This document shows, one piece after another, positions 19,196 to 28,807 of a DNA stretch of 41,914 nucleotides (position 1 is the stretch's first letter; every line of letters starts with the position of its first letter). The stretch comes from Nocardioidaceae bacterium (GTDB lineage Bacteria; Actinomycetota; Actinomycetes; Propionibacteriales; Nocardioidaceae). The DNA lies in contig JACCWP010000085.1 of assembly GCA_013697585.1 (NCBI GenBank), positions 1 through 41,914 of the forward strand. Reading direction: 5' to 3'. Under the pieces are notes generated by a model that made no database searches, was not told the origin of the DNA, and was given only the letters and a program-made list of their open reading frames with translations. The translations under genes were made by a program, and so were the position numbers.

Positions 19196-20013
19196 GTCGC
19201 CGCCCGCACGCCGGCGGCGCTGCGTACGCCGGCGGCGAGGTCGACGGTCAGCGTTCGCACTGCCTCGATCCCGGCCGCGTGGTCGGCACCCGCGTCGAGG
19301 AGCTGGGCCACGAATGCGGAGCCCACGATGACCGCGTCGGCGAACCCCGCCACCTCGGCTGCCTGCTGGCCGTCACGCACCCCCAGGCCGACGCCTACCG
19401 GTAGGTCGGTGAGCGCGCGTACGCGGGCCACCAGCTCGGGGGCCAGCGTGCTGGTGACGTCGCGGGTACCGGTGACGCCCATGACCGAGGTCGCATAGAC
19501 GAAACCTCGGCAGGACGCAGCCGTGCTGGCAATCCGTTCGGGGGTCGATGACGGAGCCACGAGGAACACCTTGTCGAGAGCGTGCGCATCGGCCGCCGCG
19601 ACCCACTCCCCGGCCTCCTCCGGGACCAGGTCGGGGGTGATCAGGCCCGCACCGCCGGCAGCCGTGAGGTCGGCTGCGAAGCGCTCGACGCCGTATCGCT
19701 CGACCGGGTTCCAGTACGTCATCACAAGCACAGGGACACCGGTCGCCGCGACCGCCTCGACGACCCGCAGGGTGTCGCTGGTCCGTGCGCCGCCGGCCAG
19801 CGCCCGCTCGGCCGCTCGCTGGATCGTGGGCCCGTCCATGACCGGGTCGCTATACGGGAGCCCAACCTCGATGGCGTCGCAGCCTCCCTCGACCATCGCC
19901 TGGATCGCGGCAATCGATCCGTCCACGCTGGGGTAGGCAGCCGGCAGGTATCCGACGAGCGCGGCGCGGCCGTCGTTCCGGGCGCTGGCCAGGGCGGTCG
20001 CGACCGGGGTCAT
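19192..20013 (-). CDS. trpA: Tryptophan synthase alpha chain
   Basis: Cleaves indole-3-glycerol phosphate to indole and glyceraldehyde 3-phosphate, passing indole to TrpB. The 273-residue TIM barrel starts [21 protein letters not shown] and keeps the catalytic Glu49 and Asp60 in [21 protein letters not shown]-type sequence (read in two parts: [23 protein letters not shown]), then [32 protein letters not shown] and [18 protein letters not shown] at 20013 overlaps the trpB stop by 4 nt; the open frame further upstream is not homologous. Confidence 0.95.
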   Translation of the reverse strand: MTPVATALASARNDGRAALVGYLPAAYPSVDGSIAAIQAMVEGGCDAIEVGLPYSDPVMDGPTIQRAAERALAGGARTSDTLRVVEAVAATGVPVLVMTYWNPVERYGVERFAADLTAAGGAGLITPDLVPEEAGEWVAAADAHALDKVFLVAPSSTPERIASTAASCRGFVYATSVMGVTGTRDVTSTLAPELVARVRALTDLPVGVGLGVRDGQQAAEVAGFADAVIVGSAFVAQLLDAGADHAAGIEAVRTLTVDLAAGVRSAAGVRAAT

Positions 20014-21326
20014 CGGGTCGACCCGGCGCCGCCGTCCGCCCCAGGAGCACCCGTCTCCGCGGTGGCCGCGTAGGTCACCTCGCCGGACGCATCGACAAGG
20101 TCGAACCACTCGGCGGCGGTGTGCATGTCCTTGTCGCCGCGGCCCGACAGGTTGATCAGCACGGTGGCATCCGGTCCCAGCTCGCGAGCGACGTCGAGGG
20201 CGCCGGCGACGGCGTGGGCCGACTCGATTGCGCAGATGATCCCTTCCGTGCGGCACAGCAGCGCCATCGCGGTCATCGCCTCCGCATCGGTCACCGGGCG
20301 GTAGGTGGCGCGGCCGGACTCGGCGAGCCAGGCGTGCTCCGGCCCGACCCCGGGGTAGTCGAGCCCGGCAGAGATCGAGTGCGACTCGACGGTCTGGCCG
20401 TCGGCGTCTTGCAGCAGGTACGAGCGCGCGCCGTGCAGCACACCGACGTCACCACCGGTGATGGTCGCAGCGTGCCGGCCGGTCGCGACGCCCTCACCGC
20501 CCGCCTCGAACCCGTACAGCGCAACGTCTGCGTCGGCGACGAACGCGGTGAAGATGCCGATCGCGTTGGACCCGCCGCCCACGCAGGCGCACACCGCGTC
20601 GGGGAGCCGGCCGGTGAGGTCGAGCACCTGGGCGCGGGCCTCGTCCCCGATGGCGCGGGTGAAGTCGCGCACCATTGCCGGGAACGGGTGGGCCCCGGCG
20701 GCCGTGCCGAGCAGGTAGTGGGTGTCGTCGACGTTGCTGACCCAGTCGCGCAGAGCCTCGTTGATCGCGTCCTTGAGGGTGCGGCTGCCGGTGTTGACGG
20801 GCACCACCCGGGCGCCCAGCATCCGCATCCGCGCCACGTTGAGCGCCTGCCGCTCGATGTCGACCTCGCCCATGTAGACGACGCAGTCGAGGTCGAGGTA
20901 GGCGCACGCCGTCGCCGTGGCGACACCGTGCTGACCGGCGCCGGTCTCGGCGATCACCCGGGTCTTGCCCATCCGCTTGGTCAGCAGCGCCTGGCCCAGC
21001 ACGTTGCGCACCTTGTGCGCCCCGGTGTGGTTGAGGTCCTCGCGCTTGAGCAGCATCCGGGTGCCGCCGGCCGCGGTCGACAACCGCCCGGCGTCATAGA
21101 GCAGGCTCGGCACGCCGGCGTAGTCGCGCAGCATCCGGTCGAGCTCTGCGATGAATGTCTCGTCTGTCATCGCCTCGCGCCAGGCCAGCTCCAGCTCGTC
21201 GAGCGGTGCGATCAGCGCCTCGGGCATGAACCTGCCGCCGAATCGACCGAAATGTCCGCCCGAGTCAGGAAGCGCGGCACTTCCCTGCCCAATCCGCGGG
21301 GACACGGGGTCGGCCGTGGTGGTCAT
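20010..21326 (-). CDS. trpB: Tryptophan synthase beta chain
   Basis: PLP enzyme that joins indole and serine to make tryptophan. The 438-residue product has [20 protein letters not shown], the PLP-lysine region [16 protein letters not shown] (Lys105), the [13 protein letters not shown] loop with the catalytic Glu, [19 protein letters not shown]-like helix, phosphate-binding GGGSNAIG, and [17 protein letters not shown]. It is a TrpB1-type chain, of usual length with a ~25-residue N-terminal extension. ATG at 21326 lies 1 nt after the trpC stop (TGAGATG), so the two are coupled. Confidence 0.96.
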   Translation of the reverse strand: MTTTADPVSPRIGQGSAALPDSGGHFGRFGGRFMPEALIAPLDELELAWREAMTDETFIAELDRMLRDYAGVPSLLYDAGRLSTAAGGTRMLLKREDLNHTGAHKVRNVLGQALLTKRMGKTRVIAETGAGQHGVATATACAYLDLDCVVYMGEVDIERQALNVARMRMLGARVVPVNTGSRTLKDAINEALRDWVSNVDDTHYLLGTAAGAHPFPAMVRDFTRAIGDEARAQVLDLTGRLPDAVCACVGGGSNAIGIFTAFVADADVALYGFEAGGEGVATGRHAATITGGDVGVLHGARSYLLQDADGQTVESHSISAGLDYPGVGPEHAWLAESGRATYRPVTDAEAMTAMALLCRTEGIICAIESAHAVAGALDVARELGPDATVLINLSGRGDKDMHTAAEWFDLVDASGEVTYAATAETGAPGADGGAGSTR

Positions 21327-21327
21327 C

Positions 21328-22134
21328 TCAGCGCCGGGTCTTGAGGGCCGGGTGGGCACCGGCGGCGACAAGATCGGCGACGGTGGAGCGGGGGTTGGAG
21401 CCGCGCACCAGCGTCTCGCCGACGAGGACCACGTCGGCGCCGGCTCGCGCGTAGTCGATGACCTCGCGGGGCCCGCGCACGCCGGACTCGGCGATCCGTA
21501 CGACGTCGTCGGGAATGCGTGGCGCGAGCCGCTGGAAGGTCGTGCGGTCGACGTCGAGGGTGTGCAGGTCGCGGGCATTGACTCCGATGAGCCTGGCATC
21601 GGCATCGAGGGCTCGCTCCACCTCCGCCTCGTCGTGCACCTCGACGACGGGGGTGAGCCCGATCGAGGTTGCCCGCTCGACCAGCGAGACAAGTGCGGGC
21701 TGATCGAGGGCGGCGACGATGAGCAGCGCCATGTCGGCACCGGCAGCCCGCGCCTCCCAGAGCTGATAGCTGGACGTGATGAAGTCCTTGCGCAGCACGG
21801 GTACGCGCACCGCAGCCCGGACCGCGCGAAGGTCGTCGAGGCTCCCCCCGAACCTGCGCTGCTCGGTGACGACGCTCACGGCCGCGGCGCCGCCGGACTC
21901 GTAGTCGGCCGCGAGGGCGGCCGGGTCGGCGATGGCGGCGAGCGCGCCACGGCTGGGGCTGGCGCGCTTGACCTCCGCGATGATCGATACGCCTGCCGAA
22001 CGGAAGCCGGGCTTGGGGTCGAGCGCGCAGTCCTGGCGCTGGACCTGCTGCTTGACCTGGTCCAACGGGACCATCGCTTCGCGCGCCGCGAGATCGAGCC
22101 GGGCACCGGCAACGATCTCGTCGAGCACGGACAT
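21328..22134 (-). CDS. trpC: Indole-3-glycerol-phosphate synthase
   Basis: Converts CdRP to indole-3-glycerol phosphate. The 268-residue single-domain barrel starts [19 protein letters not shown] and shows [14 protein letters not shown] (catalytic Lys56), [68 protein letters not shown]. No TrpF domain is fused; HisA/PriA here probably supplies that step. GGGGAG precedes the ATG. It is 118 nt downstream of the HGxxPAAW gene, and that gap holds two overlapping inverted repeats and a possible promoter. Confidence 0.95.
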   Translation of the reverse strand: MSVLDEIVAGARLDLAAREAMVPLDQVKQQVQRQDCALDPKPGFRSAGVSIIAEVKRASPSRGALAAIADPAALAADYESGGAAAVSVVTEQRRFGGSLDDLRAVRAAVRVPVLRKDFITSSYQLWEARAAGADMALLIVAALDQPALVSLVERATSIGLTPVVEVHDEAEVERALDADARLIGVNARDLHTLDVDRTTFQRLAPRIPDDVVRIAESGVRGPREVIDYARAGADVVLVGETLVRGSNPRSTVADLVAAGAHPALKTRR

Positions 22135-22160
22135 CTGGACTCCCCGTGGTGGCTGGCGGT

Positions 22161-22210
22161 CCCCGACAGCGTATCGACCTCACGCGCTCGGCTGTCGGGG
22201 GGCGGGTCGA
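22161..22210 (-). promoter_or_regulatory. Overlapping inverted repeats upstream of trpC (attenuator-like)
   Basis: Hairpin A: arms 22191-22200 and 22161-22170 pair perfectly (CCCCGACAGC with GCTGTCGGGG, 20-nt loop). Hairpin B: arms 22205-22210 and 22174-22179 pair perfectly (TCGACC with GGTCGA). The arms interleave, so A and B cannot both form as simple hairpins. A possible -10 (TACGCT, 22168-22173) overlaps hairpin A. No leader peptide with Trp codons is seen. Confidence 0.5.
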
Positions 22211-22252
22211 AACAGCACCGATCGGGCATTGCGTGCAACAGAGCAGCGGGGA

Positions 22253-22450
22253 TCAGCCGGTGTCGGACCCGATGCCGGCGGTCGCCATGATCCTGCCGAT
22301 CAGGGGGGACACCACGATCAGCGCCAGGCCCACCCAGAACGTCGGCCAGTTCGGCCCGATGACCAGCCCGACCCCTCCTACGGTGAATCCGACCAGGGCG
22401 AGCGCCACCGCAGTCCACGCCGCTGGGGTCGAGTCGTGGTGGTCGGCCAT
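22253..22450 (-). CDS. HGxxPAAW family small membrane protein
   Basis: A 65-residue protein reading MADHHDSTPAAWTAVALALV, then two hydrophobic helices (WTAVALALVGFTVGGVGLVIG and FWVGLALIVVSPLIGRIM-type segments). Its N-terminus keeps the PAAWTAV motif of the actinobacterial HGxxPAAW family, though here the H-x-x-x-x-x-PAAW spacing shows HHDSTPAAW. The ATG at 22450 has GGGAG upstream; the longer open frame to 22795 is not credible. The family is found next to trpC and the Trp-associated membrane protein in actinobacteria. No function is known. Confidence 0.82.
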   Translation of the reverse strand: MADHHDSTPAAWTAVALALVGFTVGGVGLVIGPNWPTFWVGLALIVVSPLIGRIMATAGIGSDTG

Positions 22451-22462
22451 GTGGCTGCTCCC

Positions 22463-22487
22463 TTCCGAGTGTCCTGTTCCGAGTGTC
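22463..22487. repeat. Two 11-bp direct repeats before the HGxxPAAW gene
   Basis: TTCCGAGTGTC occurs at 22463-22473 and 22477-22487 (14-bp period, just over one helical turn), 13 nt upstream of the gene's start. It could be an operator or a slippage duplication. Confidence 0.7.
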
Positions 22488-22524
22488 GGCAACGGCAGCC
22501 AGTCTGACAGCACCCCACCCTCCC

Positions 22525-22588
22525 GCCGCATTGCGGGGAAGTGGCTGTCCCCGCCGCCCGGGGAGCACCCGCTTGCCCGCAATGCGGC
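22525..22588. repeat. REP-like palindromic element
   Basis: Perfect 13-bp arms GCCGCATTGCGGG (22525-22537) and CCCGCAATGCGGC (22576-22588) enclose 38 nt that has its own small hairpin (TCCCC/GGGGA). It fills the gap between the Trp-associated membrane protein and the HGxxPAAW gene. Confidence 0.75.
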
Positions 22589-22614
22589 TCGGGTAGGCGA
22601 TTGGTTGGTCGGGG

Positions 22615-23208
22615 TCAGGTGGTGGGGTCGTCGCCTCGGTCGAGGGATCGCCAGAGGTCGGTCTCGTCGCGAGACGCGCCCGCAGTGGTGACCGGTGCCT
22701 CGTAGCGGCGGCCAATGGTCGGCCAGCGGCCTGCGTGCAGCACCGTGAGCACGCCGGCGCCGGCGGTGCCCGCACCGCCTGCGGCCGCTGCCCACCGCCA
22801 GGCGCCGGTGTCACCCTGCTCGATCGCCTCGTCGACCGCCCGCGGGTCGGCCGACGCAGAGGTGTCCGCGGCGTCCTCGCGTAGGTCGGCGTCGATGCCG
22901 GCGCCGGCCAGCAACGCCTGGGCGAGCACGCCCGCCCCTGCCACCGCGACGAGCACGCCCACGGCGCGGCGCCAGGGCCCCACCGTGGCGAGCACGGCAC
23001 CCAGCCCGGCCAGGGCGACGAGGGCCAGCGCGCCGGTCCCGGCCGCGGCCGCGGGCCCGTCGACGACGAACGTGCGTGGCGGCATGCCGGTGGACTCGAC
23101 GGTGGCCTCACCCCAGGGGCGCCCTCCGGTCGTCGCGGTTACGGCGAGACCCGCCGAGACGACGCCGAGCATCAGCACGGCGGCGTACTCCCGGGCGGGG
23201 GTGCTCAC
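22615..23208 (-). CDS. Trp biosynthesis-associated membrane protein (TIGR02234-like)
   Basis: A 197-residue membrane protein with the N-terminal sequence [20 protein letters not shown], a loop ([20 protein letters not shown]), then [37 protein letters not shown] and a last segment [25 protein letters not shown], about four helices in all, and a charged C-terminal tail ending [14 protein letters not shown]. The W...LD.G.DPT ending and the position between hisI and trpC are typical of the actinobacterial Trp-operon membrane protein, of unknown role. GTG at 23208 overlaps the hisI stop by 4 nt. Confidence 0.82.
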   Translation of the reverse strand: MSTPAREYAAVLMLGVVSAGLAVTATTGGRPWGEATVESTGMPPRTFVVDGPAAAAGTGALALVALAGLGAVLATVGPWRRAVGVLVAVAGAGVLAQALLAGAGIDADLREDAADTSASADPRAVDEAIEQGDTGAWRWAAAAGGAGTAGAGVLTVLHAGRWPTIGRRYEAPVTTAGASRDETDLWRSLDRGDDPTT

Positions 23209-23564
23209 CCCTGCTCGCCCGTCGTGTCGAGCGGGGGCCCGTCGAAGCAGGAGTCGGCGCCGGTGTGGCAGGTCGGTCCCCGCGCGTCGGCCAGCACCAG
23301 GACGGTGTCACCGTCGCAGTCGAGCCGGACCTCTCGCACCAGGAGCCGGTTGCCAGACGTCTCCCCCTTGACCCAGACCGTCCGGCGGCTGCGGCTCCAG
23401 AACGTGACCAGTCCGGTCGTCAACGTGCGCTCCAGCGCCTCGTCGTCCATCCAGCCGACCATCCGAACGGCACGAGAGCTGGCGTCTTGCACCACGACCG
23501 TGACCAGGCCTGCCGCGTCGTGCTTCAGCCGGGCGGCCACCGCGGGATCGAGGCCGCCTGTCAC
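23205..23564 (-). CDS. hisI: Phosphoribosyl-AMP cyclohydrolase
   Basis: Third step of histidine synthesis: opens the adenine ring of PR-AMP. The 119-residue product keeps the family marks [34 protein letters not shown], and the zinc/metal residues in [13 protein letters not shown] and [12 protein letters not shown] (Cys83, Cys99, Cys106). There is no HisE domain, so PR-ATP pyrophosphohydrolase must be encoded elsewhere. GTG at 23564 overlaps the upstream ABC exporter stop by 4 nt, and its stop overlaps the next start by 4 nt. Confidence 0.94.
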   Translation of the reverse strand: MTGGLDPAVAARLKHDAAGLVTVVVQDASSRAVRMVGWMDDEALERTLTTGLVTFWSRSRRTVWVKGETSGNRLLVREVRLDCDGDTVLVLADARGPTCHTGADSCFDGPPLDTTGEQG

Positions 23565-25399
23565 ACCCGCACCCCCTCGGCCTCCTGGGTGCCCACTCGT
23601 TGCTGGGCCACCCAGGACGTGTGCAACCGGGCATAGACCCCGCCCGCGTCCACCAGCCGGGCATGCGGGCCACGCTCGACCAGCTCGCCGTCGTCGAAGA
23701 CGAGCACCTCGTCAGCCGCCTCCGCGGTGCTCAGCCGGTGGGCGACCGTGACCGAGGTGCGGCCGCGCAGCAGCCGTTCCAGCGCGGCAGCGAGCATGGT
23801 CTCGGTCTGCGGGTCGACGGCGCTGGTGGCCTCGTCGAGCACCAGCAGGTCAGGGTCGGCGAGTGCCGCACGGACAAGGGCGACCAGCTGACGTTCGCCG
23901 GCCGACAGCGACTCGCCGCGCTGCCCGACCTCGGACTCCAGCCCCGCGGCAAGGCTGGCGTACCAGCTGGTCAGCCCCAGCTCGTCGATGATCGCCATCA
24001 GCTCGTCGTCGGTCGCCCCCGGCTTGCCGTACCGGAGGTTGGCGGCGAGCGACTCGTCGAACAAGAAGCCCTCCTGCGGCACCATGACCACCCGGCGACG
24101 CAGGGAGTCGAACGGCACGTCCCGCAGGTCGACCCCGCCGAGGCGCACGGCCCCGCTGCTCGGGTCCATCAGCCGGGTGAGCAGCTTGGCGAACGTTGTC
24201 TTGCCTGAGCCCGTCTCACCCACCACCGCAACCCGCCGCCGGGTCGGGATCGCCACGTCCACGTCGTGCAGCACAGGCGGTCCGCCGGGATAGGCGAAGG
24301 CCACGTGCTCGAACGAGACGTCGAGCGGCCGGTCGGGCAGCGGCGTTCCCGCTGGGCCGGGATCGGCTACGTCGGCGGGGGTGTCGAGCAACCCGATGAC
24401 CCGACGCCAGGACGCAACCGCGTTCTGCGCCTCGGTGAGCACCTGGGTCGCCATCTGCACCGGCCCCACCAGCAGCGAGACCAGGAACGCGAAAGCCACC
24501 ACGGTGCCGATGCTCAGCTCGCCGGCGACGCCGAGCCACACCCCGACCACGACCACGCCCGCGCTGGCCAGTCCACCGGCCACGCCCGCGGCGGCGAACG
24601 TCACCGCGACCAGCCGCTGGGCCTCGACCTGACGGCGGTAGTTGGCGTCGATCGCCCCATCGACCCGCGCCTGGGTACGCGCCTCGATCGCGTGCGCCTT
24701 GACCACGGCCGCGCCCACGACCGGCTCAGCGACGACGGAAAGCATGTCGCCGACGCTGCGCCGCACCCGCCCGTACGCGGTCGTCATCCGCCCCACCACC
24801 AGCCGCAGAGTCACCAGCAAAGGTATGAAGCAGACCCAGACGACCACGGTCAGCTGCCAGGAGTAGAACAGCATCACGACCGTCGCGACGATCATCTGCC
24901 CGACGCTGACCACGAGCAGGATCCCGGCGAACTGGAGGAACAACGACACCTGGTCGACGTCGCTGGTGACTCGAGACACCAGGGCGCCGCGACGTTCGCT
25001 GCTCTGGGTCAGCACCGGCAGGTCGTGCACGTGCCGGAAGGCGCGGATCCGCAGGTCGGCCAGCCCGTTCTCGCTGGCGACGAAGAGCCGGACCTTCATC
25101 AGGTAGCCGGCACAGGAGGTCAGGGCCACCACCACGGCCGCCGCCACCGCCGCGAGCAGCACCGCGCGCTGGTCGACGTCTCCGACCAGGCCCCGGTCGA
25201 TGCCCTGCTGCACGACGACGGGCGTGACCGCGCCGCCGATGGTGGACACCAGCGCGAGCAGCATGGTGCCGCGCAGACCCTCGCGCAGCCGCGGCGACAA
25301 GGCCAAGCCGCGCCGGAACGTCTGGGACGCGCCGGCCTCCTCTCCGGAGCCCACGGCGGTAACCGAGTCGGCGCGCTCGGGTGCTGCCGGCGCGCTCAC
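23561..25399 (-). CDS. ABC exporter half-transporter, catalytically complete subunit
   Basis: A 612-residue TM-NBD protein: six membrane helices (about residues 45-320), then an ATPase. Walker A is GETGSGKT (394-401), Q-loop [11 protein letters not shown] (Gln442), Walker B ends D522-E523 ([12 protein letters not shown]) and the switch His554 is present (VAHRLS). The signature is LSAGE rather than LSGGQ (498-502). The N-terminus before the helices is hydrophilic. GTG at 25399 overlaps the partner's stop by 4 nt and its stop overlaps hisI. It is the partner of the subunit upstream; together they resemble heterodimeric multidrug/lipid exporters. Substrate is unknown. Confidence 0.92.
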   Translation of the reverse strand: MSAPAAPERADSVTAVGSGEEAGASQTFRRGLALSPRLREGLRGTMLLALVSTIGGAVTPVVVQQGIDRGLVGDVDQRAVLLAAVAAAVVVALTSCAGYLMKVRLFVASENGLADLRIRAFRHVHDLPVLTQSSERRGALVSRVTSDVDQVSLFLQFAGILLVVSVGQMIVATVVMLFYSWQLTVVVWVCFIPLLVTLRLVVGRMTTAYGRVRRSVGDMLSVVAEPVVGAAVVKAHAIEARTQARVDGAIDANYRRQVEAQRLVAVTFAAAGVAGGLASAGVVVVGVWLGVAGELSIGTVVAFAFLVSLLVGPVQMATQVLTEAQNAVASWRRVIGLLDTPADVADPGPAGTPLPDRPLDVSFEHVAFAYPGGPPVLHDVDVAIPTRRRVAVVGETGSGKTTFAKLLTRLMDPSSGAVRLGGVDLRDVPFDSLRRRVVMVPQEGFLFDESLAANLRYGKPGATDDELMAIIDELGLTSWYASLAAGLESEVGQRGESLSAGERQLVALVRAALADPDLLVLDEATSAVDPQTETMLAAALERLLRGRTSVTVAHRLSTAEAADEVLVFDDGELVERGPHARLVDAGGVYARLHTSWVAQQRVGTQEAEGVRV

Positions 25400-27219
25400 G
25401 GCCGTCCCCCCGCCGTCACCACGACCGGCTCGCCGTCGGCCTCGTGCGCGGCGGGCTCGCGAGCCTGGTCGTACGCGTCGACGATGTCGCGGTAGGCGGC
25501 CGAGCGGAGGACCAGCTCCTCGTGCGGGCCGCGGTCGACGACCCGACCGCCGTCGAGGAACAGCACCTCGTCGGCCAGGGCGATCGTCGCCTTGCGGTAT
25601 GCGACGACGAGCGTGCTCGGTCCGCCGGTGACCGAGACCCGCCGGAGGCCGGCCAGCACCGCCTGCTCGACCTCCGCGTCGACCGCGCTGGTAGCGTCGT
25701 CGAGCAGCAGCAGCCTCGGACGTCGGACCAGGGCGCGCGCCAGCGCGAGCCGTTGCCGCTGGCCGCCGGACAACGTGGTCCCGCGCTCGCCGAGTGCGGA
25801 GTCGAGCGTACGAGGCAGCCGGGCGACGAACCGGTCGGCCTGCGCGGTGCGCAGGGCCGCCCACACCTCGTCCTCGTCGATGTCGTTGCCGAGCGTGACG
25901 TTGCCGCGCACCGTGTCGTCGAACAGGAACGTCTGCTGCGGCACCAGCGCGACGGTGTCCGCGAGGGCATCGTGGCTCAGCTGGCCGATGTCGGTGCCGT
26001 CGACCAGCACCCTCCCGCGCTCGGGGTCGACCAGGCGCACCAGCAGCTGGGTGAGCGTCGACTTGCCCGAACCGGTACGACCGACCAGGGCCACTGTTCG
26101 GCCGGGCTCGACGCTCAGGTCGACACCGCTGAGCACCGGCCGGCCGGGCTCGTACCCGAAGTGCAGGTTGCGCACCTCGAGGCGGACTGGTCCCTCGCCT
26201 GACACCCCGGTCGCGCCGTACGTCGTCGAACCCTGCGCGTCGAGGACGGCGCGGACCCGGTCCCAGCCCACGACGCTGCGGGGCAGCTCGCCGAGGACCC
26301 ACCCGATCGCGCGGACCGGGAAGGCAATGACGGTGAACAAGAAGGCGACCTGCACGACGTCGCCGGGCGCCGCGGCGCCGGACAGCACCCGATCGACACC
26401 GACCACGACGACCAGGAGAACGCCGATCGTGGGAAGCGCCTCCAGCAGAGGGTCGAAGACGCTGCGGACCCGCCCGACCGCGATGTTGGCCGCCCGCAGC
26501 CGGTTGGTGACGGTTGCGAAGCGCGCGGTCTCCTCGTCCTCCCGGCCCAGCGCCTTGACCACGGTCGCACCGTCGAACGACTCGTGTGCGACCTCGCTCA
26601 CCTCGGCCCGCAGCTGCTGGGCGAGGGTCGCCCGCGGCGACAAGATTCGCTGATACCCGATGTTGATGACGAACAACAGTGGGAACACCACCAGCCCGAC
26701 GACCGTCAGCACCACGTCGGCTGTGAGCATGGCGACGATCGCGACCAGCAACATGACAACGACACCGACCGCCATGGGGAGCGGCATCATCGCCATCCAC
26801 GTCGCCTCGACGTCGGCGTTGGCGTTGGACAGCAGCTGGCCGGTCGGGTGCCGCTGGTGCCAGCGCAGCGGGAGCCGGAGGTACTGGCGGGTCACCTGGC
26901 GCCGGTCGGCGGCCATCAGCCGGAAGTAGACGACGCCCCCGATCAGTCGGCGCCCGATGATGCCCAGCGCGCGACCCATGGCGACGCTGACGAACAACGC
27001 CGTGACCAGCCACAGGTCGCTCGCGTCGAGTGCGGCTGCGTCGAAGGCTGGCGAGATGACCGCGTCGGTCGCCCAGCCCAGCACCCACGCGTCGGCGACG
27101 GTCAGTGTTCCGTACAGCACGCTACCGATGGTCGCCAGGCCGAACAGCCGCCACTCCCGGCGCGCCCCGTGAGCCATGATGGCCAGGCCGCGACGGGTGG
27201 TTCCGGAGCGGCGGGGCAC
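25396..27219 (-). CDS. ABC exporter half-transporter, degenerate-site subunit
   Basis: A 607-residue TM-NBD protein. Membrane domain about residues 25-310, ATPase about 345-590. Walker A GRTGSGKS (380-387) and signature LSGGQ (483-487) are canonical, but Walker B ends D507-D508 (LLLLDDATSAVD), replacing the catalytic Glu by Asp, and the switch position is Tyr541 (VAYRKATI) in place of His. So its own ATP site should be weak while its signature completes the good site with the partner. GTG at 27219 is chosen because TACGCT lies 6 nt upstream (leaderless) and the family's N-terminus (RRGLAIMAHGARREWRLFG) is retained; ATG at 27177 is the alternative. It begins 16 nt after hisF. Confidence 0.9.
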   Translation of the reverse strand: MPRRSGTTRRGLAIMAHGARREWRLFGLATIGSVLYGTLTVADAWVLGWATDAVISPAFDAAALDASDLWLVTALFVSVAMGRALGIIGRRLIGGVVYFRLMAADRRQVTRQYLRLPLRWHQRHPTGQLLSNANADVEATWMAMMPLPMAVGVVVMLLVAIVAMLTADVVLTVVGLVVFPLLFVINIGYQRILSPRATLAQQLRAEVSEVAHESFDGATVVKALGREDEETARFATVTNRLRAANIAVGRVRSVFDPLLEALPTIGVLLVVVVGVDRVLSGAAAPGDVVQVAFLFTVIAFPVRAIGWVLGELPRSVVGWDRVRAVLDAQGSTTYGATGVSGEGPVRLEVRNLHFGYEPGRPVLSGVDLSVEPGRTVALVGRTGSGKSTLTQLLVRLVDPERGRVLVDGTDIGQLSHDALADTVALVPQQTFLFDDTVRGNVTLGNDIDEDEVWAALRTAQADRFVARLPRTLDSALGERGTTLSGGQRQRLALARALVRRPRLLLLDDATSAVDAEVEQAVLAGLRRVSVTGGPSTLVVAYRKATIALADEVLFLDGGRVVDRGPHEELVLRSAAYRDIVDAYDQAREPAAHEADGEPVVVTAGGRP

Positions 27220-27225
27220 CGGTCC

Positions 27226-27231
27226 AGCGTA
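27226..27231 (-). promoter_or_regulatory. -10 element of possible leaderless ABC-exporter promoter
   Basis: TACGCT on the minus strand, 6 nt before the GTG at 27219, in the short gap after hisF. Confidence 0.45.
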
Positions 27232-27235
27232 CGGG

Positions 27236-27997
27236 TCAGCGAACCGGGTGCCCCTCACCGGCCAACACCCGCTTGACGTCGCCGATCCGCAGCTCGCCAA
27301 AATGGAAGACGCTGGCTGCGAGCACCGCGTCAGCGCCCGCACCGACCGCCGGGCCGAAGTGCTCCGGGGCGCCGGCCCCGCCGCTCGCGATGAGCGGTAC
27401 CGGACACACGGCGCGGACGGCGGCCACCATCTCGACGTCGAACCCCGCTTTGGTGCCGTCGGCGTCCATCGAGTTGAGCAGGATCTCGCCTGCGCCGAGC
27501 GCGCAGCCCTGGGCGGCCCACGCGAGCAGGTCGAGGCCGGCCGACCGGCGGCCACCGTGGGTGGTCACCTCGAAGCCGCTCGGCTGGGTGTCGCTACGCC
27601 TGGCGTCGATGCTGAGCACCAGCACCTGGGAGCCGAAACGTTCGGCGACCTCGGCGATCACCCGCGGTCGCTCGACCGCGGCGGTGACCATGGCGACCTT
27701 GTCGGCGCCGGCGCGCAGCAGCCGCTCGACGTCACCTGTGCCGCGTACCCCACCGCCCACGGTGAGCGGGATGAACACCTGCTCGGCGGTGCGAGACACC
27801 ATGTCGTACGTTGTCTCCCGGTCGTCGGACGAAGCTGTGATGTCGAGGAAGCACAGTTCGTCAGCGCCCTCGGCGTCATAGACCGCCGCCATCTCGACCG
27901 GGTCGCCGGCATCGCGCAGGTCGACGAAGTTGACCCCCTTGACGACCCGGCCTGCACGCACGTCGAGGCAGGGGATGACCCGCACCGCGAGGCTCAC
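27236..27997 (-). CDS. hisF: Imidazole glycerol phosphate synthase, cyclase subunit
   Basis: With HisH, forms IGP and AICAR from PRFAR and ammonia. The 253-residue barrel starts [20 protein letters not shown] (catalytic Asp in PCLDV), and has [86 protein letters not shown] with the second catalytic Asp, and [15 protein letters not shown] at 27997 overlaps the hisA stop by 4 nt. Confidence 0.95.
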   Translation of the reverse strand: MSLAVRVIPCLDVRAGRVVKGVNFVDLRDAGDPVEMAAVYDAEGADELCFLDITASSDDRETTYDMVSRTAEQVFIPLTVGGGVRGTGDVERLLRAGADKVAMVTAAVERPRVIAEVAERFGSQVLVLSIDARRSDTQPSGFEVTTHGGRRSAGLDLLAWAAQGCALGAGEILLNSMDADGTKAGFDVEMVAAVRAVCPVPLIASGGAGAPEHFGPAVGAGADAVLAASVFHFGELRIGDVKRVLAGEGHPVR

Positions 27998-28725
27998 TGC
28001 CGCACCCGGACGGCGGCGAGCGCGGCGGGCAGCGTGAACGCGCCGGTGTAGAGAGCGGTGCCGACGATCGCGCCCTCGACGCCGAGGCCGGTGAGTACCG
28101 CCAGCGTCCGCAGGTCGTCGAGCGTCGAGATGCCACCCGACGCGACCACCGGGCGGGCGGTCTGTTCGCACACCGCGCGCAGCAGGTCGACGTTGGGGCC
28201 TTGCAGCATGCCGTCGCGGTTGACGTCGGTGACGACATAGCGGGCGCAGCCCTCGGCGTCGAGCCGGGCGAGGACCTTGTGCAGATCGCCGCCGTCCCGG
28301 GTCCAGCCGCGGGCCGCGAGCCTCGTGCCGCGTACGTCGAGCCCGACCGCGACCCGGTCGCCGTGCGCGGCGATCGCCTTCGCACACCACTGCGGGTCCT
28401 CGAGCGCGGCGGTGCCGATGTTGACCCGGGCGCAGCCGGTGCCGAGCGCCGCAGCGAGCGACTCGTCGTCGCGGATGCCGCCCGACAGCTCGACCCGCGC
28501 GTCGACCGCCCGGACGACGGCCGCGAGCAGGTCGCGGTTGTGGCCACGACCGAAGGCCGCGTCGAGATCGACCAGGTGGATCCAGCTCGCGCCCTCGCGC
28601 TGCCAGCGCTGCGCCGCCTCGATCGGCTCGCCGAAGACTCGCTCGCTGACCGCCGCGCCCTGGACCAGCTGGACGGCGCGGCCCGCCGAGACGTCGACCG
28701 CAGGCAGCAGCACCAGGTCGCTCAC
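27994..28725 (-). CDS. hisA: Phosphoribosyl isomerase HisA/PriA (probably bifunctional HisA-TrpF)
   Basis: Isomerises ProFAR to PRFAR in histidine synthesis; in many actinobacteria the same enzyme (PriA) also does the TrpF step of tryptophan synthesis. The 243-residue barrel starts [20 protein letters not shown] and has Asp11 and Asp167 (VVTDVNRDG), [35 protein letters not shown], and RGW (Trp141) plus TRDGGDL, matching the PriA rather than the plain HisA pattern as I recall Mycobacterium PriA. No trpF gene is in the window. GTG at 28725 has TACAGT 7 nt upstream, a leaderless promoter, so hisA and the genes after it may have their own start. Confidence 0.92.
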   Translation of the reverse strand: MSDLVLLPAVDVSAGRAVQLVQGAAVSERVFGEPIEAAQRWQREGASWIHLVDLDAAFGRGHNRDLLAAVVRAVDARVELSGGIRDDESLAAALGTGCARVNIGTAALEDPQWCAKAIAAHGDRVAVGLDVRGTRLAARGWTRDGGDLHKVLARLDAEGCARYVVTDVNRDGMLQGPNVDLLRAVCEQTARPVVASGGISTLDDLRTLAVLTGLGVEGAIVGTALYTGAFTLPAALAAVRVRQ

Positions 28726-28732
28726 CGGCAGC

Positions 28733-28738
28733 ACTGTA
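28733..28738 (-). promoter_or_regulatory. -10 element of leaderless hisA promoter
   Basis: TACAGT on the minus strand, 7 nt before the hisA GTG. It comes after the REP-like block that separates hisH from hisA. Confidence 0.5.
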
Positions 28739-28807
28739 GGTGCCCGGCCCACCGATGAGCGGTTCGCGTCAACTGATGAGCCGATACCCGAGGCTCGGCC
28801 TCGATCT

